Part shown: in pieces, positions 46,336 to 54,765 of the stretch | How positions within the stretch are numbered: position 1 is the first letter of the stretch | How the letters are laid out: every line of letters starts with the position of its first letter | Assembly (NCBI GenBank): GCA_025351355.1 | Contig: JANXWC010000069.1 | Location: 49,173 to 113,172 of the forward strand | Length of the DNA stretch: 64,000 nucleotides | Source: Hyphomicrobiaceae bacterium | GTDB lineage: Bacteria; Pseudomonadota; Alphaproteobacteria; Rhizobiales; Hyphomicrobiaceae | Direction of reading: 5' to 3' | Notes under the pieces: model-generated | The model's input: the letters and a program-made list of their open reading frames with translations, nothing else | Databases searched by the model: none | What the model was told of the DNA's origin: nothing | Program-made: the position numbers and the translations under genes

Positions 46336-47838
46336 ATGACCGTGATGGAAGCACTCAAGAGCAAGCAGACAAAGTCGCCGTCCGAGCATTTCGACGTGTT
46401 GATCGTCGGCGCGGGGATCTCCGGCGTCGGCGGCGCATATCATCTGGGCAAACAATGCCCCGACACGACCTACGTGGTGCTGGAAGCGCAAGAGAGCTAC
46501 GGCGGCACGTGGCTGACGCATCGCTATCCCGGTATCCGCTCGGACAGCGACCTCTATACGTTCGGTTATCGCTTCAAACCGTGGGTGGGGCCGCCAATCG
46601 CGACGGCGCAGGAAATCCTCACCTACATGGGCGACGTCATCGCCGAGAACGAGCTGGCCAAGAACATCCGCTATCACCACAAGATTGTGCGCGCGACGTG
46701 GTCGAGCGAAGCCAAGCTGTGGACAATCGATGCCGTCGAAACGACAACCGGCGCGACACACCGCTTCACCGCCAACCTGCTGTGGATGTGCCAGGGCTAC
46801 TACCGGCATGACGAAGGCTATACGCCGGATTGGTCGGGCATGGACAAATTCAAGGGCCGCATCGTGCATCCGCAGACGTGGCCACGGGACCTCGAGACAA
46901 AGGGCAAACGCGTCGTCGTCATCGGCTCCGGCGCGACGGCTGCCACGCTGATCCCAAACATGCCCGACGATTGCGCGAGCATAACAATGCTGCAGCGCTC
47001 TCCGACCTATTTCCGTACCGGGCGCAACGCCGTCGAGTTGGCCGACACACTCAGGCAGCTGCAGGTCAACGAGGACTGGATCCACGAAATCGTTCGGAGG
47101 AAGCTATTGTTCGACCAGGACATGTTCACACGCATGTCGTTCAACGAGCCCGAGAAGGTGAAACAGGAATTGCTGGCGGGCGTGGGCGCCTACCTCAGTC
47201 CCGAAGACGTGGCAGAGCATTTTACGCCGCGTTACCGGCCGTGGCGGCAGCGCATCGCTTTCATTCCCGACGGCGATCTGTTCGCCGGCATCAAAGCGGG
47301 CAAGGCGTCGGTCGTTACCGACGAAATCGAAACGTTTACCGAGACCGGCCTCCAGCTCAAATCTGGAAAAACGCTGGACGCCGACATCATCGTGACGGCG
47401 ACCGGCTTCCATCTCAATGTGCTCGGCGATATCGACTTCGTCATCGACGGCAAGCCCCTGGTGTTCGGCGATACCATCACCTATCGCGGCATGATGTTCA
47501 CGGGCGTGCCCAATATGGTGTGGGTGTTCGGCTATTTTCGCGCCAGCTGGACGCTGCGCGCCGATCTGGTGGCCGACTTCGTGTGCCAGCTGATCACGCA
47601 TATGAAGCGAAAGGGCGTTTCGCAGGTGACACCGCAACTGCGCGCCGAAGACAAGGATATGCTGCTATTGCCGTGGATCGATCCGGAAGATTTCAATCCC
47701 GGCTATCTCATGCGTGGAATGCATCTGCTGCCCAAGCGCGGCGACAAACCGGAATGGCAGCACTCGCAGAACTACTGGCGCGAAAAGGACGAGCTGCCCA
47801 AGATCGACCTCGACGACAGCGCGTTCGTGTATCGTTGA
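46336..47838 (+). CDS. Baeyer-Villiger-type flavin monooxygenase
   Basis: This 500-residue protein has two Rossmann motifs, GAGISG (25-30, FAD) and GSGATA (197-202, NADPH). The Baeyer-Villiger fingerprint FxGxxxHxxxW lies between them (F172 to W182, followed by Pro). The family inserts oxygen next to a ketone using NADPH and O2, or oxygenates sulfur or nitrogen; EtaA-like enzymes are close in length. Another mark is TATGFHLNVLGDI. The substrate is unknown. The protein is soluble. It stands alone on the plus strand after the repeat element. Confidence 0.9.
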   Translation: MTVMEALKSKQTKSPSEHFDVLIVGAGISGVGGAYHLGKQCPDTTYVVLEAQESYGGTWLTHRYPGIRSDSDLYTFGYRFKPWVGPPIATAQEILTYMGDVIAENELAKNIRYHHKIVRATWSSEAKLWTIDAVETTTGATHRFTANLLWMCQGYYRHDEGYTPDWSGMDKFKGRIVHPQTWPRDLETKGKRVVVIGSGATAATLIPNMPDDCASITMLQRSPTYFRTGRNAVELADTLRQLQVNEDWIHEIVRRKLLFDQDMFTRMSFNEPEKVKQELLAGVGAYLSPEDVAEHFTPRYRPWRQRIAFIPDGDLFAGIKAGKASVVTDEIETFTETGLQLKSGKTLDADIIVTATGFHLNVLGDIDFVIDGKPLVFGDTITYRGMMFTGVPNMVWVFGYFRASWTLRADLVADFVCQLITHMKRKGVSQVTPQLRAEDKDMLLLPWIDPEDFNPGYLMRGMHLLPKRGDKPEWQHSQNYWREKDELPKIDLDDSAFVYR

Positions 47839-47986
47839 GGGCGAGGCGGGCGTATTACAGTGCGGCGCCAGCCACGAAGTCGTGGTGGCGGCACATCGAG
47901 CGAGACAAGCCGCCGGATTATTGGCTTTTATGGTGACTGTTGCCACATACCATTTTCCCAATTACCTTTCGAATACTGAGGAATAA

Positions 47987-48403
47987 ATGGCTCTTCAAAT
48001 AGCACTATTACGTCGTTCACTTGCAGCTATTTCGCTGGTGTTCGTGTTCGCTCTTGCAGCTAAATCTGCACTGGCTCAATCAGAACCCATCTCAATATTT
48101 TTCGACGCGCGAGGTTCAGCAGTCAATGAGTCCGCTTTGCAAATCGTTGCCGTTGTCAAAGACGTGCTTAAGCCAAACGTCAAACTTACTATTGTTGGAT
48201 ATTGTGACACCGCCGAGCCAGACGCGATGAAGCTATCGTATGCTCGCGCGCTTGCGGTCGCGAAGGCATTCATCGATATTGGTGTTCCCGCGGGTGCCCA
48301 GATAACGATAACGGGCAAGGGTGCGACCAATCTCCGGAAGAAAACGGGCCCGGACGTGCCGGAACCTGTGAACCGTTACACCGCAATCACCGTCAGTTAT
48401 TGA
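47987..48403 (+). CDS. small secreted OmpA-domain protein
   Basis: This 138-residue protein has a signal peptide (residues 1-31, ending SALAQ) and one OmpA/MotB-like peptidoglycan-binding domain. Visible marks are FFDARGSAVNESA (the entry strand), LTIVGYCDTAE (the GHTD-like loop with the ligand Asp), LSYARALAVAKAF (the RA helix with Arg) and the C-terminal NRYTAITV in place of NRRVEI. There is no lipobox cysteine near the cleavage site. It probably sits in the periplasm on the cell wall. Codon use is somewhat less GC-biased than in its neighbours, which may hint at transfer. Confidence 0.75.
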   Translation: MALQIALLRRSLAAISLVFVFALAAKSALAQSEPISIFFDARGSAVNESALQIVAVVKDVLKPNVKLTIVGYCDTAEPDAMKLSYARALAVAKAFIDIGVPAGAQITITGKGATNLRKKTGPDVPEPVNRYTAITVSY

Positions 48404-49241
48404 CCCGCTTCAGCCGTTTACGTACTAATTGCTGCGCCATGTTGCCTTTGTCGACTAAAATGCTGTCCGGCAGGGCACAAATCAATGGTGTTAGCCTGGA
48501 GATCGTAGCAGGAGCTTAGCTTCAGATCCCGTTGGCGGAGATTTTGGATCCAAAGTGACTGTGGGCATTTACCAGAAACACACGCATTAATTGCATTTAT
48601 GCATGACCTCCCGCACTCTCGCACTACCTTGTTGGATCGGGGCGGGTCTAGAACCGTCTGGAACTGCTGACTTGGTGTTGTGCAGCGCGTATCAATCATG
48701 GAGTGACGGCGTCGCTTCAGATACGCCTCGTCGAGGCCCCGCCGCTGAAAGAGCAGCGCGGTTGCAAACCCGATCATAGGGCGTCGAGAGTAAAACAAAC
48801 GCAACGCAGAGCGCGGTCGAAACCGCAACAAGCTCACACTCGAGGTGAGCACCTCCCGCCCGGCGTGGCGGGTTCGCAGAATTTGTGGCTTCGGCCGCGC
48901 TCTGCTCCCCGGATTGCTCCGGGTCTCATGTCATCAACGGCACGGTGCGAACCGGGGCCGGTGAAGGTGTTTCAATCGCCGACTTCCCGGGCAAGCGCAG
49001 CGCGACCCGGGTTCTTGCTCGGTCATTGGCTGGGAAAGATCCCGGCTCTCCTCGGCCTCGATGCGGAGCATCGTTCCGCGATGTGTGGCGCTGCGGCCGG
49101 GAGAACGGCGAATGGGGTGGGGCGTTGTGGCTGGGGACAGCCACCAGGTCGCGGTGGCCAATGAAATTGTCCGATACAGCGACGCAGTCTGGTGGCGCGC
49201 CCCAACTCTTCCCAACCCTGCGCTTGTCCCAACCCTGCGCT
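48404..49241. other. gene-free stretch with repeat debris
   Basis: I see no supportable gene in these roughly 840 bases. Minus- and plus-strand frames exist but have unlikely compositions. The right part contains GC-rich dyads, for example around 48850-48870 and 48990-49050, and one copy of the TGGGGACAGCCACCA repeat (49132-49146). The stretch may be a site of past insertions or rearrangements. Confidence 0.4.
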
Positions 49242-49243
49242 TC
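49210..49243. repeat. two-copy tandem repeat, 17-base unit
   Basis: TCCCAACCCTGCGCTTG (49210-49226) is followed at once by TCCCAACCCTGCGCTTC (49227-49243). The second copy overlaps the last codon of dapF. The two copies differ at the last base only. Confidence 0.8.
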
Positions 49244-50087
49244 AGCCGACGACGACTTCGCCCGCGTATTCGTCTTCGATGGGGCCGGTCATGATGATGT
49301 GGTCGTCGGCCTTCCATTCGATTTCCAACGGGCCACCGGGAACGTGCACGGTGACACGGCGCCCGGTCAGTCGCTTGCGCGCGGCAGAAACGGCGGCGGC
49401 GCAGGCGGCCGAACCACAGGCGCGCGTGAGGCCGGCGCCACGCTCCCAAGTCTTGAGGCGGATTTCCGTGGGGCTCATGACAACCGCCAGCGAGATATTG
49501 GCGCGTTCGGGAAACAGGCGGTGATGCTCCAGCATCGGCCCGACCTTGCCGAGATCGACGATGTCGAGCCGGTCGACCCAAAAGATCGCGTGGGGGTTGC
49601 CGATGTTGACGACGGATGGCGAATGGATCAGTGGCGCGTCGATAGGGCCGACCTGCAGTTCGACGGCGCGCGTGTCGTGGAACGGCTCGACCAACGGAAT
49701 ATCGGCCCAGGCGAAGCGCGGCTTTCCCATGTCGACGCTGATGCGGTCGCGGCCGTCGACTACCACATCGAGAACGCCGCCGATGGTCTCGAACTTGAGC
49801 GCCGACCTGCCGAGTTGCTCGGCCACCAGCCAGCCAATGCAGCGCGTGCCGTTGCCGCAGGCCTGCGCCTCCGAACCATCGGTATTGTAGATGCGGACGT
49901 AGGCTTCGGTGCCGGCGGTGCGCGGCGGGTGGAGCACCATCATCTGATCAAAGTGCGAGCGCGGTGCGGCGGCGATGGCCGCCGCTTGCTGTGCCGTGAA
50001 GGGCTGCTCGCCGGCACGCAAATCCACAACGACGATCTCGTTGCCGAGGCCGTTCATTTTACGAAAGGGAATCGTGCGCGTACTCAT
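49242..50087 (-). CDS. dapF: diaminopimelate epimerase
   Basis: This 281-residue enzyme turns LL- into meso-diaminopimelate, needed for lysine and peptidoglycan. The two catalytic cysteines are C77 (QACGNGTRC) and C224 (TRACGSAAC), with the flanking glycine loops conserved. The N-terminus, [18 protein letters not shown], is typical. The start at MSTRTIPF gives the usual family length; another ATG lies about 12 codons upstream. A tandem repeat overlaps the last codon. No other lysine genes are adjacent. Confidence 0.96.
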   Translation of the reverse strand: MSTRTIPFRKMNGLGNEIVVVDLRAGEQPFTAQQAAAIAAAPRSHFDQMMVLHPPRTAGTEAYVRIYNTDGSEAQACGNGTRCIGWLVAEQLGRSALKFETIGGVLDVVVDGRDRISVDMGKPRFAWADIPLVEPFHDTRAVELQVGPIDAPLIHSPSVVNIGNPHAIFWVDRLDIVDLGKVGPMLEHHRLFPERANISLAVVMSPTEIRLKTWERGAGLTRACGSAACAAAVSAARKRLTGRRVTVHVPGGPLEIEWKADDHIIMTGPIEDEYAGEVVVG

Positions 50088-50204
50088 GGGGTCGACAACC
50101 GGAGATTGGAGCTTCACTGACATCAGCAAGAACGTTCGTCGCGGAACTCAAAACGCATAGGAGGCGTTCTACCGCCGTCTTCATCACAACCAAGGAATTT
50201 CGTC

Positions 50205-50420
50205 ATGAGTAGCACAACCGACAAGATCAAGGGTGTAGCGAACGAAGCCATCGGCAATGTCAAACAGGGCGTCGGCAAGGTCATCGACTCCGATAAAATG
50301 CAGGTGGAAGGCAAAGCCCAGGAGATCAAGGGCGAAGCACAAAAAGCCACGGGCGATGCCAAGGATGCCATCAAGAAGGCGACCGATAAGACTGCCGATG
50401 CCATCAAAAGCAAGCTGTAA
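50205..50420 (+). CDS. CsbD-family stress protein
   Basis: This 71-residue, very hydrophilic protein matches CsbD: DKIKGVANEAIGNVKQGVGK at the N-terminus, then EGKAQEIKGEAQKATGDAKD. It is rich in Lys, Ala, Asp and Gly and probably partly disordered. CsbD proteins are often induced in general stress; their action is unknown. AAGGAA precedes the ATG. A strong terminator lies 35 bases after the stop, so it is probably a single-gene unit. Confidence 0.92.
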   Translation: MSSTTDKIKGVANEAIGNVKQGVGKVIDSDKMQVEGKAQEIKGEAQKATGDAKDAIKKATDKTADAIKSKL

Positions 50421-50454
50421 GACGCGGCGACAGGACATCGACGATTTGGATAGC

Positions 50455-50486
50455 AAGTGCACGCGGAAAGTTCCGCGTGCACTTTT
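50455..50486 (+). terminator. rho-independent terminator after the csbD-like gene
   Basis: AAGTGCACGCGGAA (50455-50468) and TTCCGCGTGCACTT (50471-50484) form a perfect 14-bp stem, with more T following. This is a strong intrinsic terminator isolating the csbD gene from the DUF937 gene. Confidence 0.88.
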
Positions 50487-50563
50487 CCGTTGTGAACGGA
50501 GCAATCGCGGGTCACAACTGCAGATCGCGCATGGTTGTTGGTCGTCGAGCAATTGAGTCTTTC

Positions 50564-51868
50564 ATGAATATCGTAACGATCATTTCTAGTCTGCTCACGC
50601 CGGCCGTGGTGGGGCGCATTGCCACCGCGTTGGGGATCGATCCACGGCTCGCGCAGATGGCTGTCACCGCAGCGCTGCCGGCAATCCTCGCAGCCATTTC
50701 GCGTAAGGTCGCGCAGCCAGCGGGTGCGGGCTTATTGACTGGCCTGCTCGGCCAGCAGAGCCTCGTTGAGGCGATCGAGACGCTCGATGCAGCGACACTG
50801 CGTAACCGTGGCATGAGCCAGCTTCATACGCTATTCGGGCAAGCGCCTGTTGAGGCGTTATCCAGTGCCATCGGAAAATTCACCGGCGTGCCGCAATCGG
50901 CGAGCGCCGCAGTGCTCGGCAGCATAACACCATTGGTGCTGGGTAGCCTCGCCAAAGAGCAGCGCACCGCTTCGATCGACGGCACGGACCTGACGGCGCT
51001 GCTGGCCGGGCAAAAAGACAACATTGCCGCCGCCATGCCCAAGGGATTTGCCGAGCTGCTGGCTGCAACCGGATTGCTTGGTGCGGCGCCTGAAGTGGCG
51101 GTCGCAGCGCAACCGGCAACCGCATCATCGGCCAACGTCGCGAGACCGGCGACCGTAGAGCCCGCGCCGGCACAAGAGGCAACGACCGCGCCAAGTGCTG
51201 CGAGCGTGGCGACTGCCGAACATGGTGCGGGTGCGCCGGCGCCGAGCATAGTGCCAGTCAAAACCGACCCTTCGCCTGCGATCACACCGACGGTCACGAC
51301 GGCTGCAGCACCCAAACCGCTAGCGTCTGCCGCGGTTCGCGCCGAGCCTGCCGCAACAGCCCCGAAGACGCCAGTGCCGCCGCCATCGGCCGTGATGCCG
51401 CCGCGTGCCACTCCGCAGCTGGGTCCGGCGCAAGTTGGTGGCAACCTGCGCCGCTGGCTGCCGGTGCTGGCCGGTGCACTCTTGGTCCTGGCGGCGTGGC
51501 AAATAGTGGCCAAGCGCGGCTCTGACGCCGGTGTTTCGCTCGTCTACAACAACGTCGATATCGGCAAACGCATGGCGGGCATCTACGCAGGCCTGAAGAC
51601 GACGGTCGGCAACATCCGAGACGAAGCAACAGCGTCGGCCAACCTGCCGAAGTTGCGCGGGTATTCATCCGCTTTGTTGGATCTTCGCGAGACTGCCGAA
51701 AAAATGCCGGCCTCTGGCCGCAAAGACCTCGGCGCCTTGGTGACGCCGATGCTGCCAGGGCTCGATGCGCTCGTTACGACCGCGATCAAAGCACCGGGCG
51801 CGGAAACTATAGTCAGGCCAGTGCTGGAACAAATCAGCGAACGTATGCGGATGCTGGCCAAAGGCTAG
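50564..51868 (+). CDS. DUF937-domain protein with long linker and membrane segment
   Basis: This 434-residue protein starts with a DUF937 (YidB-like) domain (about 1-170: AALPAILAAISRKVAQPAGA, then SASAAVLGSITPLVLGSLAK). A low-complexity Ala/Pro/Thr linker of about 130 residues follows, then one membrane segment (WLPVLAGALLVLAAWQIVAK) and a C-terminal helical domain. I recognise no enzymatic motif. The linker before the membrane segment suggests a tethered cytoplasmic domain with a C-terminal domain outside. The function is unknown; an envelope or stress role would fit its CsbD neighbour. Confidence 0.8.
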   Translation: MNIVTIISSLLTPAVVGRIATALGIDPRLAQMAVTAALPAILAAISRKVAQPAGAGLLTGLLGQQSLVEAIETLDAATLRNRGMSQLHTLFGQAPVEALSSAIGKFTGVPQSASAAVLGSITPLVLGSLAKEQRTASIDGTDLTALLAGQKDNIAAAMPKGFAELLAATGLLGAAPEVAVAAQPATASSANVARPATVEPAPAQEATTAPSAASVATAEHGAGAPAPSIVPVKTDPSPAITPTVTTAAAPKPLASAAVRAEPAATAPKTPVPPPSAVMPPRATPQLGPAQVGGNLRRWLPVLAGALLVLAAWQIVAKRGSDAGVSLVYNNVDIGKRMAGIYAGLKTTVGNIRDEATASANLPKLRGYSSALLDLRETAEKMPASGRKDLGALVTPMLPGLDALVTTAIKAPGAETIVRPVLEQISERMRMLAKG

Positions 51869-51998
51869 CGCTGCTGCGTGGGCGATGAGCCCAGATTGCG
51901 CACATGGTCGAGATCATCAATAAAGGGTGCAGCGACCGCGGAGCGCTGGACCGTTCTGCTTCGTCGATCGCCGTATGCCCGCCTGCGGAACCCCGACC

Positions 51999-52991
51999 AT
52001 GCCAACACAGACTTTCACAACGGCAGCACCCCGGATGCAATCGCATCTGACGCGGGCCGTGCTGTGGATGGGGCTGGCGCTTGTCTCGTTCTCGGTCATG
52101 GCGGTGGCTGGCCGCGAAGCCGGGCGCACCATGCCGACCAACGAGTTGATTTTCTGGCGGTCGGCATTCGGCGTCATCGTACTAAGCGGGATATATTGTT
52201 GGCGGAGTCAGGGCATTGGCAACGCGGGGACAACGGTGCTGCCACTGCATCTGGCGCGCGCCTTGGTGCACTATGGCGCGCAATATTCCTGGCTCTTTGC
52301 CCTGACACTGATCCCGCTGACGGAATTGTTCGCGTTGGAGTTCACCGCGCCGCTATGGCTGGCGCTACTGGCGCCGCTGCTGCTCGGTGAAAAACTGAGC
52401 GGCTGGCGCATGCTGGCTGCCGCGATCGGCTTCGTCGGTGCGATTGTCGTCATAGAGCCTGGAATATTTGCCGGCCAACTGCAAATGACCGCATCGACCG
52501 GCACGTTGTTCGCGGCCGCGTCGGGGCTTGGCTTTGCCTGCTCGATGATCTTGACCAAACGGCTCACCCGCGTCGACCCGCCGCTGCGCATCCTGTTCTG
52601 GATGCAGGTCCTGCAGGTTGGCATTGCCACGGCCTTGCTGGCGGCGGGCGGGGTTCAAAACGGCCACTGGCCGCTGGTCGCCGGTGGCACAACGCCGCTC
52701 CAGACCTGGCTGTGGATCGGTGTGCTCGGGCTGTCCGGTCTCGGCGCGCATTTCGGGCTCACCCGAGCGTTCTCGCTGGCCGACGCGATCATAGTGGCGC
52801 CGATGGATTTCCTCCGCTTGCCGCTGATCGCCACGATAGGCATGCTGCTGTATGGTGAAAACCTGCGCCCGGGCGTGATGGCCGGCGCAGCCATTGTCGT
52901 GATCGGCAATACGATCAATATCTGGGCTGAGCGGCGCGCGAAGCAGACATCTGCGCCGACTGCACGTGCGCAAGTGCGCAGACCGGCTTAG
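51999..52991 (+). CDS. DMT-superfamily transporter (EamA family)
   Basis: This 330-residue membrane protein has about ten hydrophobic segments arranged as two EamA repeats. Each repeat has the usual pattern, with ELFALEFTAPLWLALLAPLL and GEKLSGWRMLAAAIGFVGAI in the first half and ADAIIVAPMDFLRLPLIATI in the second. Such proteins export amino acids, metabolites or drugs. The start is uncertain between 51975, 51999 and 52035; GGAAC before 51999 favours it. The next gene, ispDF, starts about 70 bases later. Confidence 0.85.
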   Translation: MPTQTFTTAAPRMQSHLTRAVLWMGLALVSFSVMAVAGREAGRTMPTNELIFWRSAFGVIVLSGIYCWRSQGIGNAGTTVLPLHLARALVHYGAQYSWLFALTLIPLTELFALEFTAPLWLALLAPLLLGEKLSGWRMLAAAIGFVGAIVVIEPGIFAGQLQMTASTGTLFAAASGLGFACSMILTKRLTRVDPPLRILFWMQVLQVGIATALLAAGGVQNGHWPLVAGGTTPLQTWLWIGVLGLSGLGAHFGLTRAFSLADAIIVAPMDFLRLPLIATIGMLLYGENLRPGVMAGAAIVVIGNTINIWAERRAKQTSAPTARAQVRRPA

Positions 52992-53061
52992 GCCCTCCGT
53001 GACGAACGTTGCCAAGACCTTCCAGACAAACGAGACCTATCACCGAACGAGCACCCCTGGC

Positions 53062-54252
53062 ATGGCGCCGCATTTTTCCACCGTTGCCCTGATCGTCGCC
53101 GCCGGACGCGGTACACGCGCTGGCGACAGCGGAGCGGGCCCCAAGCAATATGCCGCTTTGGGATCGCTCACTGTGCTTGCCCACGCACTGATGCCGTTCC
53201 TGAAGCATCCCGGTATCAGCCACGCCGTGGTGGTTATTCACCGCGACGATCGCGCCCACTACGCTGCTGCAGTCGCCGATCTTGGGAGCGGCCGCAGCAA
53301 GCTGCTGGAGCCCATAGTCGGGAGCGCCACGCGACAGCTCTCGGTGCTGGCTGGTTTGCAAGCTCTGGCCAAGTGCAGCCCGGGACGCGTGTTGATCCAC
53401 GATGCGGCGCGCCCCTTCGTCTCGACGGCGATCATTGATCGCGTACTGGCCGCCCTCGACCGAGCCCCCGGCGCCATCGCCGCGTTGCCGCTCGGTGATA
53501 CGTTGAAGCGGGCCGCTGCAGATGGCGGGATTGCTGCGACCGTGCCGCGTGACGGCTTGTGGCGCGCGCAGACACCGCAGGGGTTTTGCTTCGCCGATAT
53601 CTATGCCGCCCATCAGGCCGCGCGGGCCGCCGACCGCGCCGACTTCACCGATGACGCGGCGATTGCCGAATGGCATGGCCTCAGGGTGCAATTAGTCCCA
53701 GGCGAGGCAGCCAACATCAAACTCACCACAGCTGAGGATATGCTTATGGCCGCGGCCACCCCGAACGGCTCGTCGCTGGATATTCGCACCGGCCAGGGCT
53801 TCGACGTGCATCGCTTCAAGGACGGCGACCATGTCTGGCTGTGCGGCATGCGCGTGCCCCACACGCATGGCGTGGAAGCACACAGCGACGGCGATGTGGG
53901 GCTGCACGCGCTCACCGACGCCTTGCTTGGCGCCATCGCCGACGGCGACATCGGGCAGCACTTCCGCAATACCGATCCACGCTGGCGCGGCGCTTCATCG
54001 GACCAATTCCTGGCGGATGCGGTGCGTCGGGTGGCTGAGCGCGGCGGCCGCATCAGCAATGTCGACGTTACCGTACTGTGCGAAGCGCCGACCATCGCCC
54101 CGCATCGAGAGGCCATGCGGGCGCGGATGGCGGAAATCCTGCACATCGATATCGGCCGGGTGGCGCTACAGGCGACGACGACGGAGCAACTCGGCTTCGC
54201 CGGTCGCCGCGAAGGCCTGGCTGCGATGGCCATTGCGACAGTGGTGTTCTAG
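53062..54252 (+). CDS. ispDF: bifunctional IspD/IspF isoprenoid enzyme
   Basis: This 396-residue protein fuses two MEP-pathway enzymes. IspD (about 1-230) forms CDP-methylerythritol; its marks are VAAGRGTRAG, PKQY and HDAARPFV. IspF (about 235-396) forms the cyclic diphosphate; its metal ligands D248 and H250 lie in GQGFDVHRF, with HSDGDVGLHALTDALLGA after. IspDF fusions are typical of alphaproteobacteria. An upstream in-frame extension to 52966 overlaps the EamA gene and is unlikely. IspE, acting between them, is not in the window. Confidence 0.97.
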   Translation: MAPHFSTVALIVAAGRGTRAGDSGAGPKQYAALGSLTVLAHALMPFLKHPGISHAVVVIHRDDRAHYAAAVADLGSGRSKLLEPIVGSATRQLSVLAGLQALAKCSPGRVLIHDAARPFVSTAIIDRVLAALDRAPGAIAALPLGDTLKRAAADGGIAATVPRDGLWRAQTPQGFCFADIYAAHQAARAADRADFTDDAAIAEWHGLRVQLVPGEAANIKLTTAEDMLMAAATPNGSSLDIRTGQGFDVHRFKDGDHVWLCGMRVPHTHGVEAHSDGDVGLHALTDALLGAIADGDIGQHFRNTDPRWRGASSDQFLADAVRRVAERGGRISNVDVTVLCEAPTIAPHREAMRARMAEILHIDIGRVALQATTTEQLGFAGRREGLAAMAIATVVF

Positions 54253-54274
54253 GATTGTTTCAGCGTTAGCTGAA

Positions 54275-54529
54275 TCATGGAAACTCCGAAGCCGAACCGA
54301 TCGTAGCCGTTGGCTGATCGCGACGGTAGACCTCCATCCACACGTCCATCGGATAGCGGCCTCGCGCACTCCAAACGTAGCCGGCCGCTACGGCGATCCC
54401 GTGCGCATACCGTTCGACCCGGTCGAGAAAGGCGCCAACGTCGTCCATACGGGTCAGGCGATGAGGCTCCAATGCAAAATAGAACTCGGCGGCTGTAAAA
54501 CTGCGGGGGGGAGGCGCGGTTTTGAACAT
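54275..54529 (-). CDS. small protein of unknown function
   Basis: This 84-residue protein has a balanced composition (TAAEFYFALEPHRLTRMDDV, then WSARGRYPMDVWMEVYRRD) and a GGAG ribosome-binding site. There are no motifs I can name. It is convergent with ispDF and faces away from the winged-helix regulator. It is more likely real than a chance frame, but not certain. Confidence 0.45.
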   Translation of the reverse strand: MFKTAPPPRSFTAAEFYFALEPHRLTRMDDVGAFLDRVERYAHGIAVAAGYVWSARGRYPMDVWMEVYRRDQPTATIGSASEFP

Positions 54530-54765
54530 GGCTCCAACCTTGGGCTACGATGGCGGATCGGCTTTAACGCACGTTGAAAGGCTGCCAAACGGAGCGTGGC
54601 CAAGACACGTGACTTTCAACATTGCGACTGTACCGACCTTCAATATTAGCAAAGCGCGTGCCATCACGCTTTTAGAGCAGCTTGATTTTTCATTTAGGGA
54701 ATTTTGATTTTTGCAGTAGCTTTGCTACAAACCCTTGGCGCACCGAAGTTTCCACGGAGCACTCT

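Noticed and set aside
48418..48852. Minus-strand frame of 144 codons in the gene-free stretch
   Set aside because: Its composition (many Ser, Arg, Gln and scattered Cys) and lack of a ribosome-binding site make it unlikely.
48885..50120. Plus-strand frame of 411 codons
   Set aside because: It mostly overlaps dapF on the other strand, and dapF has both catalytic cysteines.
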